Below the pieces are notes generated by a model. It was not told where the DNA came from. It ran no database searches and was given only the letters and a program-made list of their open reading frames with translations. Positions 36,848 to 48,109 of a stretch of DNA of 64,000 nucleotides are shown piece by piece; position 1 is the first letter of the stretch; each line of letters opens with the position of its first letter. The position numbers were made by a program, and so were the translations under genes. The DNA comes from Inia geoffrensis (taxonomy: Eukaryota; Chordata; Mammalia; Artiodactyla; Iniidae). The stretch spans positions 92,463,001-92,527,000 of the forward strand of contig CM070903.1 in the NCBI GenBank assembly GCA_036417435.1, in the 5' to 3' direction.

Positions 36848-37918
36848 TACTTTAATTATAATGATACCAATATCAATGTATAATTTGCCCCAAATGTAGG
36901 GCACTGCTTTCATCTACCATTTTATACTTGGTCCAAATATTTGCTTTGCCTTCACAATTGGAGATTAGGAAGTATGTTAATTAGGTAAGAAGGGACTGAT
37001 GGGGGTAGGCATGCTTTGGGGACATCAAGGTGGGTCTCAGCTGCTGCACTTCAAAAATAATTTCTTCCACTATAGGCTGTGTGTTATGTGACTCAGGGGG
37101 GGATGTTAAAAAGTGTGAATAATCTAAACAATAATTTAAGGGACAGGGAATAACTGCTGATTATCACTCTCAAATCCACAACCCAAGACAATTATTTCAC
37201 TGTGCTACTTCTAACCAACTTCTCAGAACATAGAATCTGCTCTATTTCCCTTGCCATACTCCATTTTGCTTCCTCTTCCCTTCCCCCACTATCACATCAG
37301 TCTTCACCATCAATGGTACTAAGATGGAACCACTCCTTTGGTTTTGTTTCATGCATGGGGATAAAAATTTATATTTCCTCATCTTAACAAAAAAGAGATG
37401 AATTAGGCCTCTTGTATTTTTTAAAGAAGAAAAAGGATATGAGGGAGAAAGTGGGAAAGAGAGAAAAAGAGGGAGAGTGTGTGTGTCCATTGATTTCTCT
37501 CCCCTTTTCCTCTTTGAAACAGTAAACCTAATTACATAGAGTGGTCAGGGAGAAGACTTCTCACTGTTCCTCTATCACAAAGCCATGTTCCCTAGAAATA
37601 CAGATAGTAAAAAAACACACTGTAACTACTTCAAATCACAAGGAGGTAATGATGAAAATGCATTTGTGCTAATGCCCAAGACTCAAGTCAAATGTCAAAT
37701 CAGTCTTCAAAGCAGTTTCTTAACTAAGGCACTGATTTCTCACAGGACATTTCAATATGCACTATTTTCCATGCCTAGACTTTCATTTTCTGAATATACC
37801 TGAAAGATTACACAGCTGAAGAAAATATACTGAATTAAAACGACAGCAATATTCTAGTTACTAAGAGACATGTTAACAGTTTCTCTAGTATCTGTTATTA
37901 GATTCTCTAGTGCTAAAG
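36848..37918. other. Unrecognised non-coding DNA
   Basis: No supportable feature. Confidence 0.5.
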
Positions 37919-37949
37919 ACTCTCAACCACTGCACCACCAGGGAAGCCC
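37919..37949 (-). repeat. Orphan 31-bp head of a CHR-type SINE
   Basis: On the minus strand it reads 'gggcttccctggtggtgcag' followed by 'tggttgagagt', the exact start of a CHR SINE, and then stops with no body or tail. Confidence 0.8.
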
Positions 37950-38419
37950 AACCTTTTTAAACTATTGTGCCAAATTTGGGAGAATAAATGTGTTTTTTGT
38001 TGTGCTCCAATCTTCCACTTATCTCTCGAAGGTATGGGATCTAGGGTAGTGACTATCAGCAATAAAATGCATGTTTGCTGGACTATCACTTCGTCTTATC
38101 TGTGAACTACTACTTCACTGTGTTGGAAGCACACAAGAGTAGGGCAGCATAATATAGTACAAAGAAAAATTGAACTTACTCCCCACCTTCGGAAAAATTC
38201 TAAAATTTTGCTATATCATAATTCACATTGGAAAGAATAGCATTCAGCCCCTTTCACAGGTTAAAAGACAACAGCTCAAGTTCTGGGTCTCATTAATCCT
38301 AACTGGGGCCTTCTTCTTCAGCTTTACTAGGACATTTTATCTTGTTGATTTTCAAAAAGTAAACTGACTTCCTAAGCCAGTGATTTAATCAGATTTCATA
38401 AGGCAGTCATCATTTCTGT
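37950..38419. other. Unrecognised non-coding DNA
   Basis: No supportable feature. Confidence 0.5.
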
Positions 38420-38436
38420 AAAGAATGGAAAATCCA

Positions 38437-38749
38437 GGCTTCTCTGGTGGCACAGTGGTTGAGAATCTGCCTGCTAATGCAGGGGACATGGGTTCGAGCC
38501 CTGGTCTGGGAGTATCCCACATGCCACGGAGCAACTACGCCCGTGCACCACAACTACTGAGCTTGCGCGTCTGGAGCTTGTACTCCGCAACAAGAGAGGC
38601 CACGACAGTGAGAGGCCTGCGCACTGTGATGAAGAGTGGCCCCCACTTGCCACAACTAGAGAAAGCCCTCGCACAGAAACGAAGACCCAACACAGCAAAA
38701 ATAAATAAATTAATTAATAAACACCTACCCCTAATATCTAAAAAAAAAA
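38437..38749 (+). mobile_element. CHR-type SINE, long form
   Basis: It has a head 'ggcttctctggtggcaca', a long body and a tail. A perfect 17-bp target-site duplication, AAAGAATGGAAAATCCA, lies at 38420-38436 and 38750-38766. Confidence 0.96.
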
Positions 38750-38766
38750 AAAGAATGGAAAATCCA

Positions 38767-39040
38767 AAATGCTACAACAATTACTTAAAAATATAAATTT
38801 GATATTCTGAGTCAAGGTATTAAAGTTAGAAAGATAAAGAAGAAATGATTGCACATTAAAACTAAAAAAAAAAAAACAAAAACTATACGAGTGTGTATGT
38901 ATATATCCAGAATACAGAATGAGCCCACCAGGAGGAATCTAAGAATAGACAAAATCACCAGTTCACTTCTTCTGCTGCTTAGTTCTAAGAACTTTACAAA
39001 AACCGAGTATTTTTAACTTATATCACATGAGAATATTGTG
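38767..39040. other. Unrecognised AT-rich DNA
   Basis: No supportable feature. Confidence 0.5.
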
Positions 39041-39049
39041 GTTTTCACA

Positions 39050-39750
39050 TCAAACGGCATGCGTTTCAATTCTTGAAGTTCTTCCTTTGGTGACTCCGTA
39101 AGCTAAGATTGTCTGCCGGCCCGGCCAGGTTGCCTTTAGGGGCACTCCCACTTTCTCCAGGCTCTGCTCTGCATTATAGGAGGCCCTGGCCTCTCCAGCA
39201 GCATCTCCCAGGCCTCCATGTCAGCTGATGCCTGGCACTGATGGCTTTCTGCTGTTGCAGAAACCTCTGGGTTTCCTTACTGTCTACCGTTGAGCTTTTC
39301 AGTTGTGCTAGTCTCTGTAAAATCTCTATTATAGTCCCTTTGTTTAAAATACTTAAAGCAGGGCTTCCCTGGTGGTGTAGTGGTTGAGTCTGCCTGCCGA
39401 TGCAGGGGACACGAGTTCGTGCCCCGGTCCAGGAAGATCCCACATGCCGCGGCAGCTGGGCCCGTGAGCCATGGCCACTGACCCTGCGCTTTGGGAGCCT
39501 GTACGCCGCAACGGGAGAGGCCAAAACAGTGCGAGGCCCGCGTACCGCAAAAAAAAAAAAAAAAAAAAGAGAAGTATCCATCATTCACTGAGTATAAAGA
39601 GAGATGATTGGGAAAGTAGCGTACTTTGAAAATACCATGAGCCAAGAGACTCCACAGTGGACACAAAAGATCGGAGGTATTGGGACCATCCAGCTCCCCC
39701 AGGGGGACCCGACCCTTTCACATTCTGCCCACAAAAAAAAATAGCAATGG
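39050..39750 (-). pseudogene. Possible coding-like remnant on the reverse strand, containing a CHR SINE
   Basis: The flanks of the SINE are richer in GC than their surroundings. On the minus strand they read as extended open stretches in shifting frames, for example a Q-, K- and S-rich run, 'QRLAQLKSSTVDSKETQRFL', between about 39340 and 39240, and a G-, S- and P-rich run between about 39740 and 39610. They end where frames break. I do not recognise the protein. It could be a fragment of an unidentified retrocopy or chance open frames. Confidence 0.3.
39361..39568 (+). mobile_element. CHR-type SINE (short form)
   Basis: It carries the full head, body and a 20-bp A tail. A few bases are missing around 'ggttgag|tctgcc'. 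No clear target-site duplication is visible. Confidence 0.93.
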
Positions 39751-40540
39751 TAATAACAATATGAACATGCTCACAACTCTTTCACATGATAATGGACCAT
39801 TTCAGCAGCAAGGGATCTGTGAGAAATTAAGTCAATGCTTCTAAAATCATGCTTGCCTGAGAACTCACACCTGTTACAGGTGACTTTCTCAGTGGCTGCA
39901 AATTCTTCATGCCTTTCCCCTCTTCTCATCTTCTTTTCATCATGTACTAAGCTGCCCAGCTTGTCTTACCATAACACCAAGTATAACTGCTTAAGAATCT
40001 TTCATGGCTCCTGATGTTTCTATCTTTAAGGTGAATGAAATGGCATTGTCTTTCTTTGGGGCAAAAGGCTATATATGCCATTGACATTCCTAACAATTCT
40101 AATAGCCATTATTCTAAGGATTTCTGTCACATCAAGGGTCTTAAGGACTTTGTTCTTTTCTCCGTTTTATAGCCCACTCCTCCCACCACCCACTCAGTGC
40201 AGAGATGAGAAGTCACTTGGGAGATACTGTTTAGGTTCTTCTCCATTCATTTCCAAGATCCCGTATCAAACAGACATCACGTCCCTATTACAATTGTTGT
40301 TTGCTATCCAAAATATGGAGTTTTCACTCCACTCCAGTCAGGCTATTCTTACTATGCTCAAAAATCTCACAGTCTTCCTACTTCTGCTTATTATTTTCCA
40401 TCATGGGAACAGTCTTTCCATTATCTCCCTAGTTATTTGTCAAGCTCTTACTTGTCACATTAGGCAACACTTATAGTAACTACTGTGGTCACCAAAAGTA
40501 AGTTGTTAATTGTTCTCTATTCCATTTCTGGTGAAATAGT
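39751..40540. other. Unrecognised non-coding DNA
   Basis: No repeat or exon is supportable. A 133-codon open frame at 40075-40476 is hydrophobic and leucine-rich with no recognisable family. Confidence 0.45.
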
Positions 40541-40544
40541 AACA

Positions 40545-40790
40545 ATCAAAGCTACCATGTACTGAATCCACACTGGGGTTCAACAAGGGTTAACAAGGCA
40601 TTGTGTTAAAGCTTTGTTTACATGAAATCCTCCTAGGCACCTTCTGGAGAAGATTTTGCTGTTATCATTACCATATAAGAGAACCTAGGATAGCTGTGTT
40701 TAAAAGATTCCTAATGTCATAGTACGCAGCAAAACTGAATTATAATCCTGGTTTCTGAAGTCCAAGCTGGGACTCTTAAGAATTTTGATA
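40545..40790 (-). repeat. MIR SINE, reverse strand, degraded
   Basis: The plus strand shows the reversed MIR order: 'ctaccatgtactgaatccac', 'gtgttaaagctttgtttaca', 'tgaaatcctcctaggcacc', 'gttatcattaccatataaga' and 'aattataatcctggtttct'. Confidence 0.7.
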
Positions 40791-40998
40791 TGTAGTATCG
40801 CTTGACACTTTAACCAACTGAAAAAGTCAGTGGAAGTAGTTACAGTGGCATGATGCTTTCCCTTTGTCTATTCTATAGTGCCTACAATACTGATCCTCAT
40901 GTATTTATTGGTTGATGGCTTGAATAGACATCTACCTTATTTTACAATCAACATTTTATGGGGCCCTCAAAGTCTATTATACTCAAAAGTAATATATG

Positions 40999-41190
40999 GG
41001 GCTTCCCTGGTGGCGCAGTGGTTGAGAGTCTGCCTGCCGATGCAGGGGACACAGGTTCGTGCCCCGGTCCGGGAAGATCCCGGATGCCGTGGAGCTGCTG
41101 GGCCCGTGAGCCATGGCCGCTGAGCCTGCGCATCCGGAGCCTGTGCTCCACAACAGAAGAGGCCACAACAGTGAGAGGCCCACGTACCGC

Positions 41191-41214
<24 letters not shown>
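40999..41214 (+). mobile_element. CHR-type SINE (short form)
   Basis: Full-length copy with a long A tail. A perfect 14-bp target-site duplication, AAAAGTAATATATG, lies at 40985-40998 and 41215-41228. Its divergence from the common form is low, so it is among the younger insertions in the window. Confidence 0.97.
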
Positions 41215-41222
<8 letters not shown>

Positions 41223-41298
41223 TATATGCAAAGTTTAAATAATTCAAGTCAAATTTAAAAAAATGTTTTCTGTTTTAAAAGCCCAAGTCTTAAGATAC

Positions 41299-41318
41299 AG
41301 AAAAGTATATATATAAAG

Positions 41319-41356
<38 letters not shown>

Positions 41357-41434
41357 TATATATACACAGAAAAGTATATATATATACATATATATATATA
41401 TACTTTTCTGTGTATATATATACAGAAAAGTACA
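41299..41434. repeat. Compound (TA)n/(CA)n repeat with a long inverted repeat
   Basis: Alternating TA and CA tracts contain three direct copies of 'acagaaaagta' (41299, 41367 and 41422 regions) and one inverted copy, 'tacttttctgtg', at about 41401-41412. The stretch 41358-41418 can fold back on itself nearly perfectly. Confidence 0.9.
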
Positions 41435-42290
41435 TAAAATCATCTCTGAATAGGAATTGTCAGTATTTTTTCTTGGGAGGAGTCAATCACTCTTTAATGT
41501 AACTAGGTCCTAAAAATAAAGATTTTCTTCCTACTATTCCCTGATTATTATTATTAAGGTTTTATCATATTCCTATTATCAGTTGTAAGTATATAAGGTA
41601 ATTCCATTTCATGTATTTTTCACCTGAATTTTGGACAATCTGCAATAAATTTCAGAACGTCCTTTAGTTTATAAAACAGTAATAGGATCTGCATAATTTA
41701 AATTTAAGATTGGGTTAGATTACCCAACTAATCCTTTCCAGTCTCAAACCATTAGTCATTACCAAGGTGTCACTGATAAGATACATTACTGTTGCTCCTT
41801 TTGTTAGATTATTTTCTCTAAAAATGACTTATCAGACTTTTAATGCATCAGTGGAATGAAGGTTGGAGAAAGGAGACTGGACATGGGTCTAAAAAGACCT
41901 ATGGTGGTACACACGGTTATCATTTTGGCAACAGTTCATAGGTCTGCAAACAGCCAATGCTTTATGCATTATGAAGTAAACCTCCCAGCTGCTGGACAAT
42001 TCCAAGTGATGAAATTTCCATATGATTCTTGATTATCATGAAAGCATATCTTAGGTGGTTTTAGTTGTCATTTGGCTATTTCACAGACATAGAAATTATT
42101 TTTATATATTAACCAGTTTGACAAAATATGTTGAATGAAAAACCTGCCGTATTTGAAAACTAGATTAGAGGGAATTTGATATTTCAAAATAAGTGGTTGT
42201 TAGATTTCAAATCTTTTTCTTCCAAGCCAGCTTGCAAACCAATAAAAGCTAAATTTCCTTGGACATATTTTAAGTTCCTATGACACTGAA
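41435..42290. other. Unrecognised AT-rich non-coding DNA
   Basis: No supportable feature. Confidence 0.5.
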
Positions 42291-42294
42291 AATA

Positions 42295-42460
42295 ATAGCA
42301 GGACAACAACTGTCCAAAAAGCAAGAAACCAGCTCTATTATTTGTAGCCTTGTGACTTTGGCTAAATTACATAGATTTGACACATCTTAGTCTTCTCATT
42401 TTCTGAAATTCTTTAAAGTAATAGCAACCTATAATAAATTACTTGTATAGAAAACTATGC
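42295..42460 (+). repeat. Probable MIR SINE, degraded
   Basis: 'aaccagctctattatttgta', 'ccttgtgactttggctaaat' and 'cttctcattttctgaaatt' follow the MIR order, with many differences. Confidence 0.5.
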
Positions 42461-45400
42461 TGTTTCATCTTTAGGTTTTTAAGGAATTTTGAATAAATTG
42501 GAAATCAGGAATAGCCAAAACATGAAGTGAATACATACTGAATATTTATATTCCTATTCAAACTTTCTAACTAAAAAGAAAAAGCAGAGAAGCAGATTAA
42601 GTTGGAAATGAAATATATCAGGATTGTAAATGAATAACAGCACAAAGCCAAACACACACACACACAGTGTCTTAAAAGAAAATAACAGAAACTCCTCATC
42701 ATTCTTTGGAATTAGTGTGAATACTCTATCTTCTGAGTTCATTGATTTCAAGAAAACAATAGCTGGAGAAATAATGACTATCCACTTGAGTCCAAGCATG
42801 CCAGGAATAAGTGGCAAGTTTAACAGTTATCTGTGAGAGCTCATATTGGACTAAAACTTCTTTGTCTTTTAGTTTTCTAACATACACAGGGAAATGTAAT
42901 TCAGCAAAATTTTGAGAGATAAAACATTTTCTTTTCACTCTTTATATCATGTCTTTGCACCTCTTTCAGGCAGCTGCTCAATTCTCTCTGCTCCATCTTA
43001 GTCCCAAAACAAATCTTGAGCTTCACTCCTTTGTTAAAATGCTCCCTAGTAAGATATTATTGAGAGGTGTGCATATATTCTTCTATCAAGACTCTGAAGT
43101 CACTAGGGATAGATCATGAATGGCAGCACTTCATGACTGGAAGAAAGGAAACTATCTGATATATCTCAACTAACAAGGTAAGAAACTTGAACGAATGCTT
43201 TCAGCCTACCTTAACTGGGGACTAAATTTTCTGCAAATGGAATTTGGGGGTAGTGAATTTTTCAGATGAGCTCTTGGTAGACTGTATATTAGGATCCCTT
43301 CCTGTAGTAAAGAATCTTAGTCCCGTTTTCGATGTTACTGACAGGTTTTAAGCTTTACCCCTCCCTCTTGCCCCTGTCCCTACACGTGGTCAAACTGACT
43401 AGAAAGCCTGGTGCTCCCCACTTTGTTGCTGGAAGTTCAAACCATGTACAGGAACCTTCAGCTTGGCTGTATCCCTTAATCACCCAACAACAACAACAAC
43501 AAAAAACACAAGTCAGTCTCTTTCCCCTGCTCTTCAAGCCATTTCAGACCTTGTGAGCTGCCTGCTTTCCACAGAAAGCCTCATTCTCTAAGTAATACAC
43601 CTCTTCATAACCTTTTGGTGCATGCACAGCATCATGAATCTTAAACTCGGAACCAAATTTTGTGTCCACCTCGTTACTGCAGACTGCCCACAACACTTTG
43701 TTAGTTCTGACAAAATTGATTAAGGTTTAGTGGAATATCTCATTTCTTCCTTTGATGTAGTATCTTTAAGATCAGGCAAGCACATTCCCCACCCTCAAGT
43801 GGCTGACTGGGAATTTCCTGGAGAAACTCCAGTTGTTACTTTCCGTCCACTTCCCCTTTTCCTCCTCATCATTTAGCATATTTCCATCATTCCTCCAATT
43901 TGACTGTTTAGATGAGTTGCACCAGACTCATTAATGCTCTGAGGTTATCTCTACTCCTATTGTGGTCTCCCTGATATCTCTGCACATATGCAAATGAAGC
44001 AGCATTTAAGCCAATCCAGAGTGGGGATGACCCCTGCTGGCAATGCTTCCTATATCCTCTTTCCTCATATCTTACATTCAACTTCTTCTATTGCTCAAAG
44101 ATAAAACTTTTGAATTATTCAACATTTTTAATCTATAGTACTAGTTAACTGTATGTTTATATATAAAAATATTTATGTATGGAAAATACCTGTTTTGATG
44201 CTGAGTGTGTATATGTATAAACTTACAATTATTCATATGTAAACTTGCAATTACACATATAAATACGCTTCTAATTTTTCACTATACACATATATACATA
44301 TTTTGTCTGCTAAGTGATATGGTTATGAATATTTATTATCTCATTGAGAAAAATCTACTGCTATTTTTAAGCAACAGAAAAATATCCTAGATAACATTAA
44401 TAAAATGAATGGAGCTTTGCCATACAGAATCCAACACTTATTAAATTTCCCCTATGTGGCCTTGAAAAGTAAGGTTCACTGAAGTCACTATGTGAGGCAA
44501 GCTGTACAATTTACAGGTTTATAGCACATTGACTGAACATATTAAATCATATTCCAAACTATGTGTAATTCACATTTTATTCTTTCAAAGCTGCTGTTTT
44601 CTTTCTCCTCAGGAAAACTATTTATATGCTGTTAGTTATTCTAAGGTCATCTATTTCTATTTTTAACCAAAAAAAGAAAAAAAAAAAAGAATGCCAGGAC
44701 TGTTTCTATGTGTGTGAAAGTACCCATTTTGAGAAAAAGGAAGGATTGGATTAATAGCAGAGATCATTTTACTTACAATTTACATTAAACTTTTTTTTTA
44801 GGATTTTAGAAATTCGATAAAAAGCAAGCTATTTTTGAGAAGGGGAGATATTTTTCCAGAGGCCAATGAAGTAACAAGAAGAATGAAAGTTAGAAGGAAG
44901 AGTCTAACCCTTGGGTATCCCACACAGTGTCTGAAATTGAAGGACTCCTCCCTAGGAGAAAGCCCTGACATCTTCCCTCCCCTCCCCTTTCCCATTTATC
45001 AACTGTGACTCTAACCTAAAACCTTAGTAGGAAGAGAAGAGACCCATTATGTGGGTATAACGCATAAAGAAAGACATGGTAGCATTGATGTCCTGATTCT
45101 ATACTCTCCCACCTCAACCCCTGGCAATAAGCCCTCTGGAATTACCACTCAGAATACTACTGAAACCTTTGGAACATGTTTGCTCATCAGAGAGAGTTTC
45201 AAGGTTTCCAGAAAATTCTCAACATATCATCCAAACAAGCAGAATTGACCAGAAGGAAAAGTGCCACCGCTCTATATCCATTTGACATTTTCCCCTTTAG
45301 GACAGATAGCTGCTCCTCCTGTCTCTTCCCCAAGGTAAGCGCTTAGTTAAGTGAGGGCTTAGCTTTCACTGAATTTTTTAGAAACAGGAACATATTTTAT

Positions 45401-45750
45401 TGAATTTACTGATTTATCCTGCATAATATTTTAATAAATAAGGAAGTAAAACAAACAGAGAGCAAGGAGTATCAAGGAAAAAGGTAAAAGAAAAAAAAGC
45501 AAGCCAGCCGATTAAAATAAGGGAGAAAGGTACTACCAAGAATACTCTTTTCTGAATGAAAGACTTTATTCAGAATTAATAAGGTTTTAGTTTTTTCTTT
45601 TTTCAATCAAGCCTTGGATAAATGTGAAGAACAAGTATCTATTTGGTAAGATTAGAAGTGATGCTTTGTGTTGTGTTTTCTAAATGTTATAAACTGTTAT
45701 TCTGCAACAGTACTTTAAAAAGTTAAGGGAAAAAAAAGAAATGAAAGTTA
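42461..45750. other. Unrecognised non-coding DNA
   Basis: This long stretch has no gene or confident repeat. Small simple repeats are (CA)n at about 42651-42665 and (CAA)n at about 43483-43502. Short open frames, such as 42554-42817 (reverse) and 45051-45248, have no recognised family. Confidence 0.5.
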
Positions 45751-45752
45751 TA

Positions 45753-46206
45753 ATGAGTTGAATTATGTTCTCTAAAAAGATATTATATGTTCATGTCCTA
45801 ACCTCCAGTACCTCTGAATGTGACCTTATTTGGAAATAGTGTCTTTGCACATGTAATTAAGACGTTTAAGTTAAGATGAGGTCATGCTAGATTAATATGG
45901 GTCCCAAATCCAGTCACTGTAGAGGCACAGTCACACACAGAAGGAAGACAGCCATGTAAACATGGAAGCAGAAATTGGAGTGATGCAGCTGAGAGCAAAG
46001 GGACACTGAGGATTACTGGCAACGACCAGAAGCTAGGATGATGCAAGGAAGGATCCTCTCTCCTAGTATTTCAGAGAGAGTACAGCCTCACTGACACCTT
46101 TATTTTGAACTTCTAGCCTCCAGAACTGTGAAAGAATAAATTTCTGTTGTTTTAAGCCAGCCAGTTTGTGATACTTCATTATGGCTGCCTTAGAAAACTA
46201 CTACTA
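45753..46206 (+). mobile_element. Solitary MaLR-type LTR (MLT1-like)
   Basis: It shows the familiar order 'gttgaattatgttctct', 'gtcctaacctccagtacct', 'gtgaccttatttggaaatag', 'taagatgaggtcat', 'cttctagcctccagaactgt', 'aataaatttctgttgtttta' and a close at 'ttagaaaactactac'. It contains its polyadenylation signal AATAAA. No internal sequence is attached, so it is a solo LTR. Confidence 0.8.
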
Positions 46207-47148
46207 AGGTCTATGATAATCCTCCACAAATATCCTTCTCTAAAGTAGGAACACTGCTGAGTAAAGATACGGATTTAGTATACAGAACTGCCTTTTTGAA
46301 ATCTGCATTGGTCTCTTTAAGCCATCAAGTCTTACTGTTCTTGTTCTGTGTGTTAACCTAAAATAATTATTTCACCTCTTTAATGAAATCTTGACATAAA
46401 GCTATGGTCAAGCAAGAACATGGACCAAAACTTCATGTTGGGGAGTCTACTGGCAGCATTCATTTGGGCTGCAACTCTTCCCAGAGTCTCCAGCCTGCTG
46501 GCCTACTACATCAGGTTTTGGATTCACCGGGCCTCCACAATCACGTGCATCAGAGAAAAGCCGGCAGCTTTTGACAGTTCTTTGGTGGAAAAAGTAGGAA
46601 GAAAAAGAGGAAGAAAGAGTGAAATAAGTCATCCAAGATCATATATACACCATGTGGATGAAAGGCTCTTGCTGCTCCAGCCAGGAATGAGGACTCTGCC
46701 TCTGAGGTGGGAGAGCCAACTTCAGGACACTGGTCCACAAGAGACCTCCCAGCTCCACATAATATCAAACGGGGAAAATCTCCCAGAGATCTCCATCTCA
46801 ACACCAGCACCCAGCTTCACTCAACAACCAGCAAGCTACAGTGCTGGACACCCTATGCCAAACAACTAGCAAGACAGGAACACAACCCCACCCATTTAGC
46901 AGAGAGGCTAACTAAAATCATAATAAGTCCACAGACACCCGAAAACACACCACCAGACGTGGATCTGCCTACCAGAAAGACAAGATCCAGCCTCATCCAC
47001 CAGAACACAGGCACTAGTCCCCTCCACCAGGAAGCCTACAAAACCCACTGAACCAACATTAGCCACTGGGGACAGATACCAAAAACAACAGGAACTATGA
47101 ACCTGCAGCCTGCAAAAAGGAGACCCCAAACACAGTAAGCTAAGCAAA

Positions 47149-48051
47149 ATGAGAAGACAGAAAAACACACAGCAGATGAAGGAGCAAGATAAAAACCCAC
47201 CAGACCTAACAAATGAAGGGGAAATAGGCAGTCCAATGGAAAAAGAATTCAGAATAATGATAGTAAAGATTATCCAAAATTTTGGACACAGAACAGAGAA
47301 AACGCAAGTAACATTTAACAAGGACCTAGAAGAACTAAAGACGAAACAAGCAACAATGAACAACAAAATAAATAAAATAAAAAATACTCTAGATGGGATC
47401 AATAGCAGAATAACTGAGGCAGAAGAACGGATAACTGACCTGGAAGATAAAATAGTGGAAATAACTACTGCAGAGCAGAATAAAGAAAAAACAATGAAAA
47501 GAACTGAGGGCAGTCTCAGAGACCCCTGGGACAACATTAAATGCACCAACATTCGAATTATAGGGCTCTCAGAAGAAGAAGAGAAAAAGAAAGGGACTGA
47601 GAAAATATTTGAAGAGATTATAGTTGAAAATTTCCCTAATATGGGAAAGGAAATAGTTAATCAAGCCCAGGAAGCACAGAGAGTCCCATACAGGGTAAAC
47701 CCAAGGAGAAACACTCCAAGACACATATTAATCAAACTGAATCAAACTGTCAAAAATTAAATACAAAGAAAACGTATTAAAAGCAGCAAGGAAAAACAAC
47801 AAATAACACACAAGGGAATCCCCATAAGGTTAACAGCTAATCTTTCAGCAGAAACTCTGCAAGCCAGAAGGGACTGGCAGGACATATTTAAAGTGATGAA
47901 GGAGAAAAATCTACAACCAAGATTACGCTACCCAGCAAGGATCTCATTCAGATTTGATGGAGAAATTAAAACCTTTACAGACAAGCAAAGGCTGAGAGAG
48001 TTTGACAGCAGCAAACCAGCTTTACAACAAATGCTAAAGGACCTTCTCTAG
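47149..48051 (+). pseudogene. L1 ORF1 remnant, copy B
   Basis: The frame is open for 203 codons from ATG 47149, with the N-terminal head, coiled coil and start of the RNA-recognition fold (DNIKCTNIRIIGLSEEEEKKK, NFPNMGKEI). A small insertion, a duplicated 'aatcaaactg' near 47730-47750, shifts the frame, and the C-terminal domain continues in another frame to the TAG at 48049-48051. The overall length fits L1 ORF1. Confidence 0.9.
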
Positions 48052-48109
48052 GCAGGAAACACAACAAAAGGGAAACACCTACAATAACAAATGCAAAACA
48101 ATTAAGAAA

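Noticed and set aside
40075..40476. 133-codon leucine-rich open frame as a small membrane protein
   Set aside because: No family is recognisable, there is no supporting exon or promoter context, and hydrophobic open frames of this length arise easily in T-rich DNA.
41299..41434. CRISPR-like array from the repeated 'acagaaaagta' motif
   Set aside because: Spacing is irregular, the intervals are simple TA and CA tracts, and the host is a mammal.
46430..46560. Possible LTR-like fragment ('gtctccagcctgctggccta', 'ggcctccacaatcacgtgca') in front of L1 copy B
   Set aside because: The pattern resembles an old LTR or DNA-element end but is too short to separate from the L1 5' UTR with confidence.
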